DNA of 64,000 nucleotides from Azadirachta indica (taxonomy: Eukaryota > Streptophyta > Magnoliopsida > Sapindales > Meliaceae), in assembly GCA_022749755.1 (NCBI GenBank), contig CM040447.1, positions 7,028,545 to 7,092,544 on the forward strand, in the 5' to 3' direction. This document shows, piece by piece, positions 13,096 through 24,300 of the stretch. Position 1 is the first letter of the stretch. Every line of letters begins with the position of its first letter. The notes beneath the pieces are model-generated. The model saw nothing but the letters and a program-made list of their open reading frames with translations. It was not told the DNA's origin and did not search any database. The translations under genes and the position numbers were made by a program.

Positions 13096-13445
13096 ACATC
13101 TGAAGCCATTGTGTCTGATGCTGTAGGAAGAATCTTGGAATTGTTGGGATCCCTGGCTGTCCAAGAGATCCAATTGGCCTCCGGTGTTGAAGATGAAATT
13201 CTGAAACTCGAGGAAACTGTTGGGATTATCGATGGTGTTCTTCTTGATGCCGAGGAGCAGTTCAACCAGAGGAAGGATCCTGCTCTGACGATTTTACTTC
13301 AACAGCTCCAAGATGCAGTTTATGATGCTGATGATTTGCTGGATGATTTCAATACTCAAGCTGAAAGAGATGATAAGTGGTAGTAAAATGGCGAAAGAGG
13401 TACGCACCTTCTTTTTCAAATCTAACCAGATTGCATATAGTGTTA

Positions 13446-14469
13446 TGTTGAAGTGTGGCTTATTTTCAACATTAAGTGGCAAAATTTGAAATGTAGAAGT
13501 TAGTGGTGGTCAGTAGAGAAAAATTGGTGGCTTTCATAGGTAAGAGCTTACTTTAAATTGACTTAATTTTTTTAATTTTTTTGACTTTCAAATATGTTAT
13601 AAATAAAAGGTTTCTCTTATATGTAATTACATCAAAAAATTGAGAGAGAATAGAGAGAGATAGAGCCAAAATATGGGAAGAAAGAAAAACGTTTGAGTAT
13701 TGTTTCGAGGTTGAAGACGGCATTTTTTATTCGGGTCCCCAACTTTGTACGATTTATAATATTACTTAAATTTCTTATAAGTTTTACACTTGAACTCATT
13801 TAAGTTTGTGAGTATTTGCAAGTTGTACCTTAATTTTATATTATCTTTTAATTTGATTCTAGTGGAGTATTTGAAGTGCCCGAAGACGTAGGTAATTTTA
13901 CCGAATCTCGTTAAATTTTTTGTGTCCTTTATTTTATATTTTTGAATATTTATCAACTTTACCATTATTTAGATTTTTTAATTATTATATTTTATAAACT
14001 TTGTATTTTGGGAAATTATTAGGTCATTAAGTACTCGTTTGATTTGACTTTTTTATTGGTCAAAAGAACTTTTTTAATGATAAAATCCCTTTTCAAATTT
14101 GTTAATGTCGTTTAGTTAACAATAAAAAAGAGTTTTTGGAAATTAAAAACGCTATTTTTTTTTTATTGGAAGAAACTCAAAATTTATACTTTTGGTAGTA
14201 GAGCTTCCTTAACTTTTTTAAAAAATAAAATTATCTAAAATATTCTTACTTTATTTTAAAAATTTTACGTAATTTCTTTAAAATAAAACATTAAAAATCT
14301 ATTTATTAAAATAATTATTCAAATTTTTCTCAAAAGTCATTCGTGACAATCAAACGATTAATAAATTTTTGTTAAAAACTCTACTGATAAAAGTTTTACG
14401 GGTAAAAACTCTACTTTAAAAAGCTCTATTTGAAAAGTTATACCAAACAGACCTTAAAATATCTTAACA
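13446..14469 (+). repeat. 5' LTR of the copia element, enlarged by a MITE
   Basis: Begins TGTTGAAG and ends CTTAACA, directly before the primer binding site. Its 1,024 bases less the 424-base MITE and one 3-base target duplication give 597, the length of the inverted LTR at 15721-16317. Confidence 0.88.
14030..14453. mobile_element. MITE-like element inserted in the LTR
   Basis: This 424-base non-coding block interrupts the LTR between GGTCATTA and TTAAAATAT. It is flanked by TTA at 14027-14029 and 14454-14456. Its ends form an imperfect inverted pair: one end has CTCGTTTGATTTGACTTTT, the other in reverse reads CTGTTTGGTATAACTTTT. The TTA duplication and GTCTGTTTGG-like end fit a PIF/Harbinger-type MITE, but the superfamily is inferred. 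Confidence 0.65.
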
Positions 14470-14471
14470 AG

Positions 14472-14484
14472 TGGTATCAAAGCC
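14472..14484 (+). other. Retrotransposon primer binding site (initiator tRNA-Met)
   Basis: TGGTATCAAAGCC lies two bases after the LTR end. Copia elements commonly use TGGTATCAGAGC, complementary to the 3' end of initiator tRNA-Met; there is one mismatch here. Confidence 0.85.
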
Positions 14485-14649
14485 GAAAATTCCCTTGAGG
14501 TGGATACGTGCATGAAAAAAGTTCTGTCAAAAGGATTATAATTGTCTAAGGAGTCTGCATTTTAAATGGGACCGTTATAACCCCTCCAGTCTTTCTTGAA
14601 AATTTTTAAAGTGTACTATTCGCTTCAACGTTTACTGTAAGCTTTGAAA

Positions 14650-15720
14650 TATAATAATTGATTGAAGAATTTATGGCTAGTCTGAAGTTTGAGTTAATAA
14701 CTTTTAATGATAAAACTAACTTTAATATTTAACAAAGTACTGTAAAGAATGTATTCATGTAATAGGGTCTTCTTAAAGCATTTTTTGATAAAAGACTCAA
14801 GGATATAAAAGATGGTGATTGAGAGGAACTAAAAGCAACAGCTGTGAGCACAATTTGACTCAATCTTGCTCTAGAAATCAAATATACGGTATTAAATAAA
14901 ACTTCTCAGGCAAAGTTATGGGAGAAATTAGAAAAGCTCTATATATCAAAATCCTTGACAAATAAACTTTATCTGAAGAAGGAGTTGTATAAGTTAAAAA
15001 TGTAAGAGGTAACATCTGCATCAAGCCACATCAATAAGTTTAACAAATGTATTACTCAGCTCCAGAGTGTAGAGGTCAAGATTGACGAAGAAGATCAAGC
15101 AATTATTCTGTTAGCGTCTTTACCAAAATTGTATGAGATATTAGTGACCACACTGTTAGTTGAGAAGCAAACTCTCACGGTGGATGAGGTCTCGACTATT
15201 CTTTTAGAGACTGATAAGATTAAGCAACCAAATAGCTCTTAAGCTGAAGTTCTTGTTACAAAAGAGATAACAGGGTAAAATTGAGACGTGGTTAAAGTAA
15301 ATCTCATGGAAGAAATTCTCGCCATAATGATGGTTGCAAGATATGTCCAAGGAAAGATGTAGAGTGTCATTACTGCCACAAAAAGGGGCATATTAGAAGA
15401 TTATGTAATGAATTAAAGAAGGAATTGGAAACAAGGAAGAATCAAAAGTCAATCGAAGCAAATGTAGTTGACAACAAATCCAATAATGAAGAAGAAGGGG
15501 ATATGTTATTGGCATGTGCAAGTTGAAGATCTCTTTCAGAATTTTGAATACTTGACTCTAGGTGTACGTACCATATGTATCCTTACAAAAAATAGTTTAA
15601 TACCTACCAATCTTGTGACACTGGTTCTATTTTAATGGGTAATGATGCTTCTTGCAAGGTTATTGGAATCGGCATAGCGAAAATAAGGATGTATGATAAA
15701 ACTGTTAAAACACTGGTACT
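14650..15720 (+). mobile_element. Copia gag and protease region (degenerate)
   Basis: Broken frames encode a copia gag polyprotein. Recognisable parts are a MASLKFEL-like start near 14,671 and a gag block around 15,010-15,240. A CCHC zinc knuckle (C-X2-C-X4-H-X4-C, with CHYCHKKGHIRRLC) lies near 15,368-15,409. A protease-like stretch ILDSRCTYHM follows near 15,550; the aspartic protease DSG triad reads DSR. The region stops at 15720, where the inverted LTR begins. Confidence 0.8.
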
Positions 15721-16317
15721 TGTTGAAATATTTTAATGACCTAATAATTTCCCAAAATACAAATTTTATAAAATATAATAATTGAAAAATCTAAATAATG
15801 GTAAAGTTGACACACATTCAATAACATAAAGTAAATGACGCAAAAAATTTAACAAGATTCGATAAATATTACCTACATCCTCGAGCACTTCAAATACTCT
15901 ATTTTGATCAAATTGAAAGATAATATAAAACTTGGGTACAACTTATAAATACTCACAAACTAAATGAGCTTAAGTGTAAAATTTATAGGAAATTTAAGTG
16001 ACACTGTAAATCTTACAAATCTAGGGATCTGAATGAAAAATGTCGTCTTCAACCTCAAAACAATACTTAAACTCGTTTCTTTCTCCTCAGATTTTGGCTC
16101 TGTCTCTCTCTATTCTCTCTTAATTTTTCGATGTAATTACAAATAAGAGAAATCTTCTATTAATAGCCTATTTAAGAGACAAAAAAGTCAAAAAAATCAA
16201 GCCAATTTGAGGTAAACCTTTACTTATGAAGGCCACCGATTTTTCTTTATCGACCACCACCGAATTTTACATTTCAAATTTTGTAGCTGGGTGTTGAAAA
16301 TAAGCCACACTTCAACA
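15721..16317 (-). repeat. Inverted LTR (3' LTR of the minus-strand block)
   Basis: 597 bases. On the minus strand it begins TGTTGAAGTGTGG and ends AATATTTCAACA. It shares its sequence with the plus-strand LTRs but lies in the opposite direction. Confidence 0.9.
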
Positions 16318-16329
16318 AATCTCCACCTT
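16318..16329 (-). other. Polypurine tract of the inverted block
   Basis: On the minus strand AAGGTGGAGATT lies directly before the LTR, the usual copia plus-strand primer. This marks 15721-16317 as a 3' LTR. Confidence 0.85.
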
Positions 16330-18825
16330 AGCAAATTTTCAACTTTCATATATCTCTCAATTTGGAAGTACTTTCAAATGCACTAACATTGGTGCCATCT
16401 AGTATGAGGTGACTTGCAATAAGTTTAAGTAATGCTTGAACTTTTCTATAAGAATTGGTTTAGTCAATATAACTATAGCATTTTCTTTTATGTGGGCCTT
16501 CAATAAATAAATTTCTTTGGAGGTGATCCACTTTCTAATCTTGTGATATTGAACATTTATATGTTTTGATCTTATATGAAATACTTAATTCTTGGTAAAA
16601 AATATAGTACTTTGACTATCACTTTGTATTCGAGTAGCAGCTTGCTTAAAGCCAAGTTCTTCAACTAGACGCTTTAACCATAAAGCTTTTTTCCATGCTT
16701 CAACAATCACCATATAATCTACTTCAGTAATAGATAAAGCAACTGTAGATTGTAGAACAGATTTTCATGAATTCAATCCTCCTCTAAACTTGAAAGCATA
16801 GCTAATCATGGATCTTCTATTATCCAGATCTCCTATATACTTTGAATCAACACATCCGACTATCTTAGAAGAGGCTGAGTTTCGATCATACAACAATGCA
16901 TAATTAATTACACTAGCAAGATATCTGAAAATCTACTTGACTGCATTATAATGCTCCTTTCCCGTATTTGCCATATATCTGCTAACTATACTAACTACTT
17001 GTGAAATGTTTGGTCTAGTGTATACCATTTTGTACATTAGACATCGTATACCATGTACTCCACCTCAATCTTTATTTTCGGCTAATGATCTGAAAACAAT
17101 CGAAAGTGTGTTGCTAATGAAACCTTTACAGATTTAGTATTAAACATACTAAACTTTTCTAAAACTTTCTTCACATAGTTCTTTTAAGTCAACCACAACT
17201 GTCCAACTTTCCTATCTCTGTTGATTTTCATGCCAAGGATTTTCTTACCAGCTTCAAGATCCTTCATTTCAAATTTAGTATTTAATATATTCTTGAGCTT
17301 AAAGATGTGAGATTTATTTTTAATAGCAATTGGCATATCATCAATATAAAGCGTCAAATAAATGAAAGAACTATAATTAATTTTTTGAAATAAACACAAC
17401 AATCATACTCACAACGAGTGCACCCATGTGATACCATAAAAATATCAAATCGCTTATACTATTGTCTGAATGATTGTTTTAATCCATATAAGGATTTCTT
17501 CAATCTACACATGAGCCCTTCTTTACTTGGTTCTTTAAAACTTTCGGGTTGCTCTATGTAAATCTGCTCCTTTAGCTCCTCATGTAAGAAAGCAGTTTTT
17601 ACATCTAATACTCCAACTCTAAATTGTAAATTTCTTTTGTGATCTATACCTTCCTTTTGTAAATAACCTTTAACAACTAATCGAGCTTTATACTTTTTCT
17701 CCTTCATTTTCTATGACTGCTTATATCTTTTTGAAAACCCATTTGCACCGAATATCTTTTTTTTTTTAAACATGCTTGCTTCATCAAAGACAACATCTCT
17801 ATTGATGACTTTCTTTTTTGATTCCGGGTCTCAAAGCATATACCCTTTTACACCTTTTGGATAGTCAAGGAAAATACACTTCTTTGACTTCGCATCTAAT
17901 TTCGTACATTCATCATATAGTATATGCATGTATGCTGGACATCTAAATATGCGTAAGTTGGTGTAGTTGACTAGCTTGTTTGTCTAAGTCTCCTTAAGGA
18001 CTTTGAAATTTATAGCCGAGCAAAGAGATCGATTAATTAAGTAAATAGCAATATTAATTACTTCTGGGCAAAAACTCTTGGGCAATCTTACGTTAAGTAT
18101 CATACACAAAGCTCTTTCCATCAACGTTCTATTCATTCTTTCAGCCGCTCCATTCTTCTATGAAGTCTTCTTACTGTGAAATGCCAAGTAATCCTTTCAT
18201 TCTTACATAATTATAAAAAGAAACTTTCCTTGTACTTAGTCCCATTGTCACTTCTAATGCCAGTTTGATTTTCCACCTCAGCTTTTGATTGCTTGAAAAT
18301 GTTGAATACCTCGGATTTGTGCTTCATAAAATACACCTAAACCTTTTTTGAATAATCATCAATGAAACTAATGAAATAATTAGAACCTTCATGTGACACA
18401 ACTAATGATGGTCCCTATACACACCAGTGTGAATATAATTAAAAATACCTTTATTGACATGAGACAAAGTGTTGAAGCTGACTTTATTCTACTTTCCTAT
18501 AACACAAAATTTATAAAATTCTAATTTGCATCCCTTTACAACATTTAGAAGGTGCCTCTTATGAAACTCATATAGCCCATATTCGCTGAGATGACCTAAC
18601 TGCATATGCCATGATTCGATATTGTTATTGTTTGATTTAGTATGCGTAGCAGCAGCAGCTCTACCAGAAATAGTATCTTCTAGTAGCTTGTACAAGTTTC
18701 CAACATTTTCTCCTTTCATTAGTACAAGAGCTCCTTTATAGATTTTCAATAATTCATCTTTGGCAGAGAAACTATAAACCAATGAATCCAATGTTCCCAA
18801 GAAAATCAGATTTTTCTTCAACATT
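16330..18825 (-). mobile_element. Copia integrase, reverse transcriptase and RNase H region (degenerate, inverted)
   Basis: Read on the minus strand from 18825 downward: a pre-integrase domain (LKKNLIFLGTLDS, then WHMQLGHLSEYGL) at about 18489-18824, a decayed integrase core, reverse transcriptase pieces at 17459-17707 (ARLVVKGY, VLDVKTAFLHEEL, SLYGLKQ) and 17184-17402 (YIDDMPIA, the catalytic Asp pair kept), then an RNase H-like tail to about 16,650. Multiple stops and gaps rule out function. It continues the gag-protease part on the other strand as if the block had been flipped. Confidence 0.85.
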
Positions 18826-19421
18826 TATTGAAGTGCGGCTTATTTTCAACACCTAGCTACAAAATTTGAAATGTAAAAGTAAGTGGTGGTTGGTTAAAAA
18901 AAATCGATAGCCTCCATACGTTAGGGCTTACCTTAAATTGGCTTAATGTCTTTAACTTTTTTTGCCCTTAAATAGGCTATAAGTAAAAGGCTTCACTCAT
19001 TTATAATTGCATCAAAAAATTGGAAGAGAATAGAGAAAGACTGAGCCAAAATCTGAGGAAAAAGAAATGATTTTGACTATTATTTTGAGCTTGAAGACGA
19101 TGTTTTTCAATCAGGTCCTTAGTTTGTAAGATTTACAGTGTTGCTTCAATTTTCTGTAAGTTTTACACTTGAGCCCATTTAAGTTTGTGAGTATTTGCAA
19201 GCTGTACCTAAATTCTGTATTATCTTTCAATTTGATTCTAGCAGAATATTTGAAGTGTCTGAGGATGTAGATAATATTTACCGAACCTCATTAAATTTTT
19301 TGTGTCCTTTATTTTATGTTGTTGCATTTTGTTAACTTTGTCATTATTTAGATTTTTCAATTATTATATTTTATGAATTTTGTGTTTTGGAGAATTATTG
19401 GGTCATTAAAATATCTCCACA
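18826..19421 (+). repeat. Right-hand LTR of the copia element
   Basis: 596 bases, from TATTGAAGTGCGG (consensus TGTTGAAG) to ATCTCCACA, directly followed by the target duplication TCTTA. It abuts the pre-integrase coding sequence exactly at the LTR terminus, where a polypurine tract would be expected. Confidence 0.87.
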
Positions 19422-19527
19422 TCTTAAGATAGGTCACAAAATTAAGACCATCAAGGAAAGACTAGATCGTATTAAAAGTCAAGAGAAGAATTTTCAGCAC
19501 TTTAAAGAACGGAAACCCTAGCCCAAT

Positions 19528-20041
19528 TATTTAGAATCAAAAAAGTTTCAAGAGTTTTTTCCCTACGTGTGTTTTATTTGGCAAGTTATACCAGCCAAAG
19601 AAAATAAGAGATTTCGAGTCTTTTGTTGATTAGGCAACACTTAGATTTGAACTGGGAAAAAAAGATTTCCAGTCTCCCACCTTATCGCTCGGCCATGTTG
19701 GCAAAACGATACAAATTAGATGAAAATATTCCCCTTTTGCTTGTTTTGATTGGGTTGGGAGGTGCTAAATGTCTTTTTTTTTGTACTTCCATCTGAAATC
19801 TTATTTTTTCTTAGTTTCTTGCCTAAAAAAATTCCGTTCTTCTTTTTGGAGTGGATTCATTTCTTCAATTGATTTTACAGTATCTTAAAACGCACAATAT
19901 CTAAATTCCTTTCTTTTCTATTGAAAACCTAATTGTGTTTTTTCAACAGGACAAATTGGATCCATTAACTTGCAACTGTAAATTCATGAACAACTCTTGA
20001 ATTTCAATCTCAAATTATGGTTCATCCATTTCAACCCCAAT
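19528..20041. other. About 0.5 kb insertion in the CNL pseudogene
   Basis: This segment has no counterpart in the intact CNL, where the coding sequence is continuous. CCCAAT occurs at both edges (19522-19527 and 20036-20041) and could be a target duplication. It contains the tRNA-Ser-like sequence below. The rest I do not recognise. Confidence 0.5.
19633..19702 (-). pseudogene. tRNA-Ser-like sequence (anticodon GGA), probably a tRNA relic or SINE head
   Basis: On the minus strand the first bases GCCAACA pair with the last ones (TGTTGCC) with one mismatch. A box A-like GGCCGAGCGATAAGG, an anticodon loop CTGGAAA and a box B-like GTTCAAATC follow in the right order. It is only 70 bases: the long variable arm of tRNA-Ser is missing and the T stem has mismatches, so it is unlikely to be functional. 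Confidence 0.45.
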
Positions 20042-20531
20042 AATGTGAAAGGAGTGAATTATTATAATAGATTAGAAAGGGAACAAACACACTCTTTTGT
20101 ACTTGAAGAAAATGTTGTTGGTAGGGATGATGATAAAACTGCAGTCATTCAGCTTCTATTAGACTCACATGATCACGTAGAGGATAATGTATCTGTCATT
20201 TCCATTGTTCGCATTGGGGGTGTAGGGAAAACCACACTTGCATAATCTGTTTATAATGCTGAAGAAGTTGTCAACCATTTTCAATTAAGAATGTGGGTGT
20301 GTGTTTCCTATGACTTTACTCTCAAAAGAGTTGCAGAAATGATTTTAAAATCAACAACTGGAAAGGAAACTGAAAAATTGGAAATGGATGGATTGCAAAA
20401 AACACTCCGTGAACAAATTGATAGGAAAAAATATCTTCTAGTTTTAGATAATGTGTGGAACAATAATCTTGACAAATGGCTCGATTTACAAACTTTGCTA
20501 AATAATGGTTAAAAGGAAGTAAAATATTGGC

Positions 20532-20849
20532 AACTACTTCTTGGGGTTCATGCAATCAAAAGAAATACTGCAGATGTCTTTATCTTTGCCGTGGAGATTA
20601 ATCTCATCTTTCAAAAGCTACTAATATCAAATTTCCACTTCGATTATCCTTAGGATTAATATATTGATTAATCTTTCTTGTTGTTCAACAACTAGTTGGC
20701 AATTTTTATGCTGTTGCTTAATCATAATCTTTTATCAATAAGATTGGTTTACATTGTTTTTCAATAATTTTGTTGCAATGCAACACTTTCTTATTATCTT
20801 ATTGAATTCGCATTTCGCATTTGTTAAAATAAGGAGAACCTGCATACAA

Positions 20850-20890
<41 letters not shown>

Positions 20891-20924
20891 AGGGCAGGAT
20901 ATGCGGCACTATATTTTTTTAAAA
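20532..20924 (+). pseudogene. Copied 3' end of the defensin-like gene, fused to the CNL pseudogene
   Basis: From AACTACTTCTTGGGG onward the sequence follows the second exon and 3' flank of the defensin-like gene at 26,164. The end of the peptide is recognisable (SWGSC, then CLYLCRGD and a TAA-type stop), with CRC where the intact gene has CTC. Similarity runs through the 3' flank to about 20,924, with an AT microsatellite at 20,854-20,888. Beyond it, CNL upstream sequence returns. There is no exon 1, so no peptide can be secreted from this copy. Confidence 0.85.
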
Positions 20925-21387
20925 GAAGATAATTGAAAGTCGCCAACTAGTTTTATGCTAGTACTAATATAACAAGTATTTGGCATGTACTGAATCAAAT
21001 AAAAAATTGTATGTAATAATACAAAGGTTATTTAAAGTCACGTTGTAGTCTGAGGATAAGATCGCACGAAACAAACTATTTACTTCATTAATACTATATG
21101 AATGTGTAAATTTGCTGGAGGGAAAGACTTCTCAAAAAGTGAAAGCCAGCAATGGTGGACCATATATATCAAAAAAGCTGATTAAGTTTGAAAATGTGAG
21201 GCAGTTTTTGCAACTTCCAAGAAACTTCGCGCAAAATGTTGGTAATAACTGTCAGATGAAATGGCAGAAAGGTTACTAGATTTTACAGCTTTTTATAAAG
21301 TATCTGTAGTGCCCCACATAAGGTTAATCTTTTGTTAACATTATTCATCTTAAAATTTCATTTCGCTGCAATTGAGAAATTCAAGAA
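20925..21387 (+). other. Upstream flank of the second broken CNL
   Basis: Non-coding. It resembles the upstream side of the complete CNL, for example AATTGAAAGTCGCCAACT here against AATTGGAAGTAGCCAGCAACT near 4,255. Confidence 0.55.
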
Positions 21388-24300
21388 ATGGCTGAAGGTA
21401 ATCTATCTGATGTTGTAGGAAGAATTTGGGAGTGTTGGGATCCTCAGCTTTCCAAGAAATCCAATTGGCCTACGGCGTTAAGGATGAGATTTTGAAACTC
21501 AAGAACTCTGTTGAGATTATCAGTGGTGTTCTTCTTGATGCTGAGGAGCAATTCAACCAGAAGAAGGATCGTGCTCTGACAATTTTGCTTCGACAGCTCA
21601 AAGACCCAATTTATGATGCTGATGATTTGCTGGATGATTTCTACCCTCAACTTAAGCTGAAAGACATGATGAGTGGCCGTAAAACGGCACAACAGAAGTT
21701 GTAGAAATATTGACAATATTTTACTTTTTTGAAATGACAGATACATTGCTCTGTGCATGATCATTTGAAAGACAGATACATTGGACTCAATGACAGATAC
21801 ACTGCAAAAAAGTAATCATTCAATTTCTGGTGCAAGAGGAAGTAAAATATTGGTAACTACTCGAATGAGAGAAGTTGCAAATATTTTGAGCAGTCCTCCA
21901 TTAATTTATAGTTTAAGAGGCCTAACTAAAGACGAGTCTTGGTCTTTGTTTACAAATATTGTATTCAAACAAGGGAAAGAACCAGAAGATTCAAGTTTTG
22001 CAGTGATTGGAAAGGACATTGGAGCAAAGTGTGCTGGAGTTCCCTTAGCCATTAGAACTATGGCAAGCTTACTTTATTGCAAAGACAAAAAATATTGGTT
22101 GACTTTCAAAGATCAAGAATTAGCAGAAATAGATCAAAGAGAGGGGGATATCTTGCCAATACTTAAGCTCAGTTATGATCATCTTTCCCCGCACTTGAAA
22201 CAATGTTTTGCTTATTGTGCATTATTTCCCAAAAATTATGAATTTGGGAAGGAGAACTTGATTCAACTTTGGATGGCACAAGGTTTTCTTGGTGCATTAA
22301 AAAAGAATCAATGTTTAGAAGATGTTGGCAATGAATATTTGATGGATTTAGTTTTGGGGTCATTTCTTCAAGATTTAAAAGAAGAAAAGTTTACGAGGGG
22401 AAGAGTGATGACATTGAAGATGCACGATCTTATGCACGATCTTGCACAATTGGTTATAAGAAGTGAGTGTAAAATGATAAAAAGTTATGGAGATAATGTT
22501 GATAAGAGAAGCCGCCACATTTCGTTTGCTCCTAATTTAAGGTCATTGAAAATCTCAAGTGCAATGCTGCAAATAGGTCATTTAAGAACATTTTTGCCAT
22601 TGGGTGGTGATCTTACTACATTTAATAGCTTCCATTTTAGTAAATTCACATCAAGTTTTAGGTATTTGCATACCTTGAAATTATGCAATTTGGAGACAAG
22701 GGGATTGTCGGCTTCCATTGGTAAGTTGAAGCATTTGCGTTATCTTGATCTTTCTTGTAATTATTTTATCAAAAAACTCCCTGATTCAATATCAAAACTT
22801 ATAAATTTGCAAACACTTAATCTTTCTTGTTGTGTAAGCCTCCAAAAATTACCACGGGATGTGAGAAAAATGGTGAGCCTTCGGTATCTTATGATTGATG
22901 ATTGTGATTCTCTCACAAGTATGCCACATGGATTTCGGCATTTGACTGGTCTTCGAAAATTATCATTGTTTGTAGTAGGCAAGAGAGATAGAAAAAATGA
23001 TGGATTGAGGGAATTAAACGGGCTGAACGAGTTAAGAGGAGGATTGATGATTCAAGTGTGGAAGACAAGGAAAATGTTAATTTGGCTGAGGGCAACCTAG
23101 AGGAGAAGCAATATCTGGAGTCCCTACAATTAATAGGGAAGACTAAACATGGAATTATGACGGTAGAAGGCCTTAAAACACACCCGAATCTGAAAGAACT
23201 AAAAATATCTTTTCTCAAGAGTGTGATGTTTTCTGGCCGCATGTCTTCCTTCACACATCTATCTAAAATTGTAATATATGATAGTCCAAACTTCATACAT
23301 ATTACGCCTTTGGATCAATTACCTTCTCTACTTTCCCTGACTCTTCGATTTTTAGACAATCTGGAATACTTATCAAAATCGAAAAGAGCTGGTAACAATG
23401 GTACTTCCGAACCGAAAACAACATTCTTCCTATCGCTAAAGGAACTGGTAATTCACAAATGCATGAAACTGAAAGGATGGTGCAAGATAAATGATGATCA
23501 ACTAACAACAACTATTACTACTGCAGAAGAAAAGGCAGAAGTACTCCTTTCATTTCCTCATCTCTCCATATTATCTATTTTGGATTGCCTGAGTTGAATT
23601 GCATGCCGTTCTATCCAACTTTAGAAGTACTCCATTTGATGAATTCCAACACGAAGACACTGCGACAAGCAATGAAGATGATGAAGGAGACTGATGCAGC
23701 AGGACTGTGAACCTCTTATTCCGCCTTTTCTGCCCCTGCTCTCTCCAACTTAAAGTCTCTCATTCTTTTGGATGTTAATGATTTACAATCTCTGCCGGAG
23801 TTGCTGCAAAGAGTCAATTCTCCTGTGGAAATGGATATTACGGGAAGTCCAAGATTAAATTTTCAGTTGCTCAATGCATAAGATATCTATCATCTCTACA
23901 GAAATTGATAATTGGAGGCTGTGACCAACTTGCCTTACAATTTGATGATGATGATGATTGTCAATGGCAAGTCCTTAGGAGCCTCCGTTATTTACTATTT
24001 TATAGGGTTGAAAATATGGAGTGTCTTCCAAAGTGGGTTAATCACATTACCACTCTGCAACATCTCCATGTTCGGGAGTGTAGAAGTCTGATATGTCTGC
24101 CAGAAGGGATGCAATTGAATAAATTGGAAATTAGGAATTGTCCTCAGTTGATAGAAAGATGCGTAAACAACATTGGCGTGTAATGGCCAAAAGTAGCTCA
24201 CATCCCTAATATTCGAATTCATGATTGGTGGATCCACTTAGAAGGTCACTATCAAGGTACGCACATACTTCCCAATCTGCAATCTATCAATATATTTTTG

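Larger units (their letters stand above)
13441..19426 (+). mobile_element. Rearranged Ty1/copia LTR retrotransposon with three LTRs
   Basis: The element sits in a CNL exon. Flanks TGTTA (13441-13445) and TCTTA (19422-19426) are a one-mismatch 5-bp target duplication; the intact paralogue reads TCTTAAGATG at this point. Order on the plus strand: LTR, tRNA primer site, gag and protease, then an inverted block (3' LTR, RNase H, reverse transcriptase, integrase side), then another plus-strand LTR. Frames are broken by many stops. The LTRs differ visibly from each other, so the insertion is old and the element cannot move by itself. Confidence 0.88.
13096..20538 (+). pseudogene. CNL pseudogene split by a retrotransposon and a second insertion
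   Basis: Piece 1 (13096-13445) matches the Rx-type coiled coil, for example GVLLDAEEQFNQ and DADDLLDDF. The start ATG reads ACA, and a five-base loss before GCTGAAAGAG shifts the frame. Piece 2 (19422 to about 19515) resumes exactly where piece 1 stops, after the copia element. Piece 3 (about 20042-20538) covers the N-terminal NB-ARC: EENVVGRDDDK, the P-loop GGVGKTTLA, kinase-2 LLVLDNVW. CAA has become TAA at 20244, just after the P-loop, and a second stop lies near 20511. Similarity ends inside RNBS-B (ILATT), where defensin-like sequence begins. The gene cannot make a receptor. Confidence 0.9.

Noticed and set aside
13446..19421. Two independent complete retrotransposons in opposite directions
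   Set aside because: Only one gag-protease and one pol part exist, they are complementary, and a single target duplication surrounds the whole.
20854..20888. AT runs here and elsewhere (2,170, 9,320, 33,535, 37,640) as replication origins or CRISPR-like arrays
   Set aside because: They are simple dinucleotide microsatellites without spacers or other signals; the genome is a plant nucleus.
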